From NCBI GenBank assembly GCA_035258605.1, contig DATFXD010000361.1:1-24770 (forward strand): a stretch of 24,770 nt of DNA, written 5' to 3'. How positions within the stretch are numbered: position 1 is the first letter of the stretch; each line of letters opens with the position of its first letter. Source of the DNA: AWTP1-13 sp035258605 (GTDB taxonomy: Bacteria; Pseudomonadota; Alphaproteobacteria; Rhizobiales; Hyphomicrobiaceae). The notes under the pieces are model-generated. The model made no database searches. It was not told the DNA's origin and was given only the letters and a program-made list of their open reading frames with translations. Shown here piece by piece: positions 23,104-24,770 of the stretch. Both the position numbers and the translations under genes were made by a program.

Positions 23104-24270
23104 TCAGCCAAAGAGGCGCCGCGAGGCGAGGCGGGCCCCCTCCACCAGGGCCCGCAGCTTTGCCCAAACGACGTCCTCGGCCACCCGTCCCATGCCGGCC
23201 GAGGTGTCAAAGCCGCAATCGGTACCGGCCATGATGCGCTCCGGATCGCCCGATGCGGCGGCGATGCGCTCGAGCCGATCGGCCACCACCTCCGGGTGTT
23301 CGACGTAGTTGGTGACGGTATCGATGACGCCCGCGACCAGCACTTGCTGCTCTGCCAGCGGCTGGGCTTTGAGCACCTGGTATTCGTGCGCGTGCCGCGG
23401 GTTGGCGAACGGCAGGTAGAGGCCGCCGACTTGGGCCTGGCACAAGATCGGCAGAATGTCGGCCAGCGGTACGTCGCAATCGTGCGGTCCTTCGTAGTTG
23501 CCCCAGCAGACGTGGAGCCGCACCTTGGCGGGGGCAATATTGACGAGGGCGCCGTTGATGGCGCCGATCACGCGCTCAACGAAGCGCTGGAAGTCCTTGA
23601 GCGGCCTGGCGGCGAACGAGGCGTGGCGCTCGAGCGCCAGGTCGGGCGCGTCGATCTGCAGGTTGAAACCGGCGCCGACGATGGCCTCGTACTCGACGCG
23701 CAGCGCCGCGGCAATGGCCTCAAGATAGGCATCGAAGCTCAGATAGTGTTCGTTCTTGACGATCGAGGCGAGGATACCCGGCGAGGCCGCAGTCACGAAG
23801 GCGCCGGTGGCGCCCTGGCCTTGGGCGGCGTAGGCCGCCTTGAAGGTGGCGCACTCGTCGGCCAGCTCGGCCTCGCCGATATAGCTGATCGGGCCGATGC
23901 ACTTGGGCAGTGCGGCAATGTTGCTGACCGCCGGCTTGTGGGCGAGCAAGCGGGCGCGCTCGGCCTTGAACTTGGGGTAGGCCTCGATATCGGCAAAGGC
24001 CGCACGCTCACCCTGCCCGCCAATGCCGCTCAGGCGGCGGCGCAGGTAGAGCACGAAGGATTCGCGCTGCTGCTCACCGTTGGAAATGATGTCGAGGCCG
24101 GCCTCGCGCTGTTTGCCGACGACCCAGCCGACGGCCGCACGGCCGGCCTCGGCCAGCGCCGCGGCATCGATCGGGTGGTCTTGCGTCCGCCGCACGAACA
24201 GCTCGGTGAGCGCTGCCGGCCGCGGAAGGCTGCCAGCGTGCGTCGTCAAGATGCGCACTTCCTCGGACAT
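23104..24270 (-). CDS. MetE C-terminal-like (cobalamin-independent) methyltransferase
   Basis: Protein with the catalytic zinc barrel of cobalamin-independent methionine synthase but only 388 residues, without the N-terminal half of MetE. Relatives include archaeal-type MetE and epoxyalkane:coenzyme M transferase, and many uncharacterised alphaproteobacterial genes; they move a methyl or alkyl group to a zinc-bound thiolate. Visible features are TTHAGSLPRP near the N-terminus, His253 and Cys255 in LHVCWGNYEGPH, and Cys352 in GTDCGFD as zinc ligands, plus ISNGEQQRESF. I chose ATG 24270 with GAGGG 8 bases before; an ATG at 24294 adds 8 residues without a ribosome site. The substrate is unknown. 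An acyl-CoA synthetase gene lies upstream on the same strand. Confidence 0.9.
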   Translation of the reverse strand: MSEEVRILTTHAGSLPRPAALTELFVRRTQDHPIDAAALAEAGRAAVGWVVGKQREAGLDIISNGEQQRESFVLYLRRRLSGIGGQGERAAFADIEAYPKFKAERARLLAHKPAVSNIAALPKCIGPISYIGEAELADECATFKAAYAAQGQGATGAFVTAASPGILASIVKNEHYLSFDAYLEAIAAALRVEYEAIVGAGFNLQIDAPDLALERHASFAARPLKDFQRFVERVIGAINGALVNIAPAKVRLHVCWGNYEGPHDCDVPLADILPILCQAQVGGLYLPFANPRHAHEYQVLKAQPLAEQQVLVAGVIDTVTNYVEHPEVVADRLERIAAASGDPERIMAGTDCGFDTSAGMGRVAEDVVWAKLRALVEGARLASRRLFG

Positions 24271-24574
24271 GGGATCGACCCTCGACCAAGCCATCGCTAA
24301 GGTTGAAGCTCGACAGCGCCCCGTTGGTCAAGGCCCGGCGTCGGACGCGCCGGCATCGGCTGCCGGCCGCGGACCGGGGATCGCCGGCCGCTTCCGGCGA
24401 AAAACCCCCCGACGTCAACCGGGTTTGGGCAGGGCCGGCGCCTGGTGGCACTGCGCGGCGCCCGGGTTGCCGCATCAGCGGTGGTCTCACGACCTCGCGC
24501 GGCACGCCGCGTCGGCCAGCCGCGCGCCAACAGCGGCCGCGGCCGTTTTGGGCGCCGAAGCCGGGCGCCTTTCG
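24271..24574. other. 304-base gap without a convincing gene
   Basis: This lies between the acyl-CoA synthetase stop and the methyltransferase start. Frames here are Arg/Pro/Ala-rich shadows. It holds a hairpin at 24382-24399 (CGCCGG with CCGGCG), whose adjacent homopolymers are on the wrong side for a minus-strand terminator, and the GGCGCC repeat near 24551-24569. A TTGACC (24331-24326, minus) lacks a good -10. Confidence 0.5.
24551..24569. terminator. Weak hairpin after the acyl-CoA synthetase gene
   Basis: GGCGCC at 24551-24556 and 24564-24569 is self-complementary, so the two copies can pair over a 7-base loop. It lies 6 bases past the stop of the minus-strand gene and is flanked by short T and A runs (TTTT before, TTT after on the plus strand). 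Weak, position-based call. Confidence 0.35.
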
Positions 24575-24770
24575 TTAGCCATATGAGCTTGCCGCCAGTT
24601 CGCGCAGCTTGAATTTCTGGATCTTGCCTGAGGGCGTGCGCGGCATCTGCGGGATCAGCACCAGCCGCTCCGGCCAATAGGGCTTGGCCATACCCTCGGC
24701 GGCGAGAAACCGCGTCAAGCTGGCCAAGCTCACGGTGTGGTTGGGCTTCGCCACAATGAAGGCGCACGCG
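24575..24770 (-). CDS. Acyl-CoA synthetase / AMP-binding enzyme, C-terminal end, partial
   Basis: The last 64 codons of a gene that continues beyond the window. The residues fit the C-terminal lid of ATP-dependent acyl-CoA synthetases: AFIVAKPNHTVS, then AKPYWPERLVLIPQMPRTPSGKIQKFKLREL and a short tail to a TAA stop (24577-24575). The lysine of PSGKIQK is the conserved catalytic lysine of the adenylation half-reaction. The acyl substrate cannot be told from this part. It is upstream of, and in line with, the MetE-like gene, with a 304-base gap, so they may or may not share a transcript. Confidence 0.88.
   Translation of the reverse strand, partial: ACAFIVAKPNHTVSLASLTRFLAAEGMAKPYWPERLVLIPQMPRTPSGKIQKFKLRELAASSYG

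Noticed and set aside
24382..24399. CGCCGG/CCGGCG hairpin as a terminator for the acyl-CoA synthetase gene
   Set aside because: On the minus strand the T-run precedes the stem instead of following it, and on the plus strand an A-run follows.

Overview
The window is about 24.8 kb of GC-rich, gene-dense bacterial chromosome. An Irr-type Fur regulator sits divergently next to a fabA-fabB-fabI cluster, a pairing familiar from Alphaproteobacteria. High GC, frequent GTG/TTG starts, a TAXI-type solute receptor and a TfdA-like dioxygenase fit a Rhodospirillales- or Hyphomicrobiales-like member. This placement rests on gene content and remembered family resemblance only. I see no rRNA, tRNA, CRISPR array, insertion sequence or prophage gene; it reads as core chromosome with some accessory catabolic genes.

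Region by region. (1) 1-934: the 3' end of a small hypothetical gene converges on a LysE/RhtB exporter across a strong hairpin. (2) 1041-4620 (+): a tight run of Zn-dependent alcohol dehydrogenase, ketopantoate reductase family protein, MoeB/ThiF-like adenylyltransferase and HAD phosphatase. (3) 4705-6890 (-): a 2-hydroxyacid (glyoxylate-reductase-like) dehydrogenase followed by an unrecognised 377-residue protein. (4) 7091-8113: an exported SH3-domain protein converging on irr. (5) 8369-12074 (+): fabA, fabB, fabI (anaerobic-type unsaturated fatty acid synthesis and elongation), then murI for D-glutamate. (6) 12128-17628 (-): TAXI receptor, Sel1-type exported protein, coaBC, dut and a secreted ARPP-1 protein; coaBC and dut overlap by 4 bases. 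(7) 17629-18200: 572 bases with no convincing gene. (8) 18201-19764 (+): a small lipoprotein and a TfdA/TauD dioxygenase, converging with a 3-base gap on a 3-hydroxyisobutyryl-CoA hydrolase-like gene. (9) 20938-23046 (+): djlA-like co-chaperone, coupled amidase and an exported cupin. (10) 23104-24770 (-): a MetE C-terminal-like methyltransferase behind the 3' end of an acyl-CoA synthetase gene.

The most interesting signal is at coaBC. The predicted protein has an extra N-terminal domain of about 60 residues that looks like a small helical DNA-binding module, joined by an Ala/Pro/Arg-rich linker. Immediately upstream lie two interlocked inverted repeats overlapping a promoter-like sequence placed so close to the start codon that the mRNA could be leaderless. 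This suggests, but does not show, an autoregulated coenzyme A gene. Other points are a Shine-Dalgarno site able to fold on itself before the TfdA-like gene, an Irr with His-Asn-His in the usual His-rich motif, a MoeB-like protein without its zinc cysteines, and paired GGACNGTCC palindromes in the lysE/adh divergent region. I found no clear multi-gene novel defence or metabolic system.
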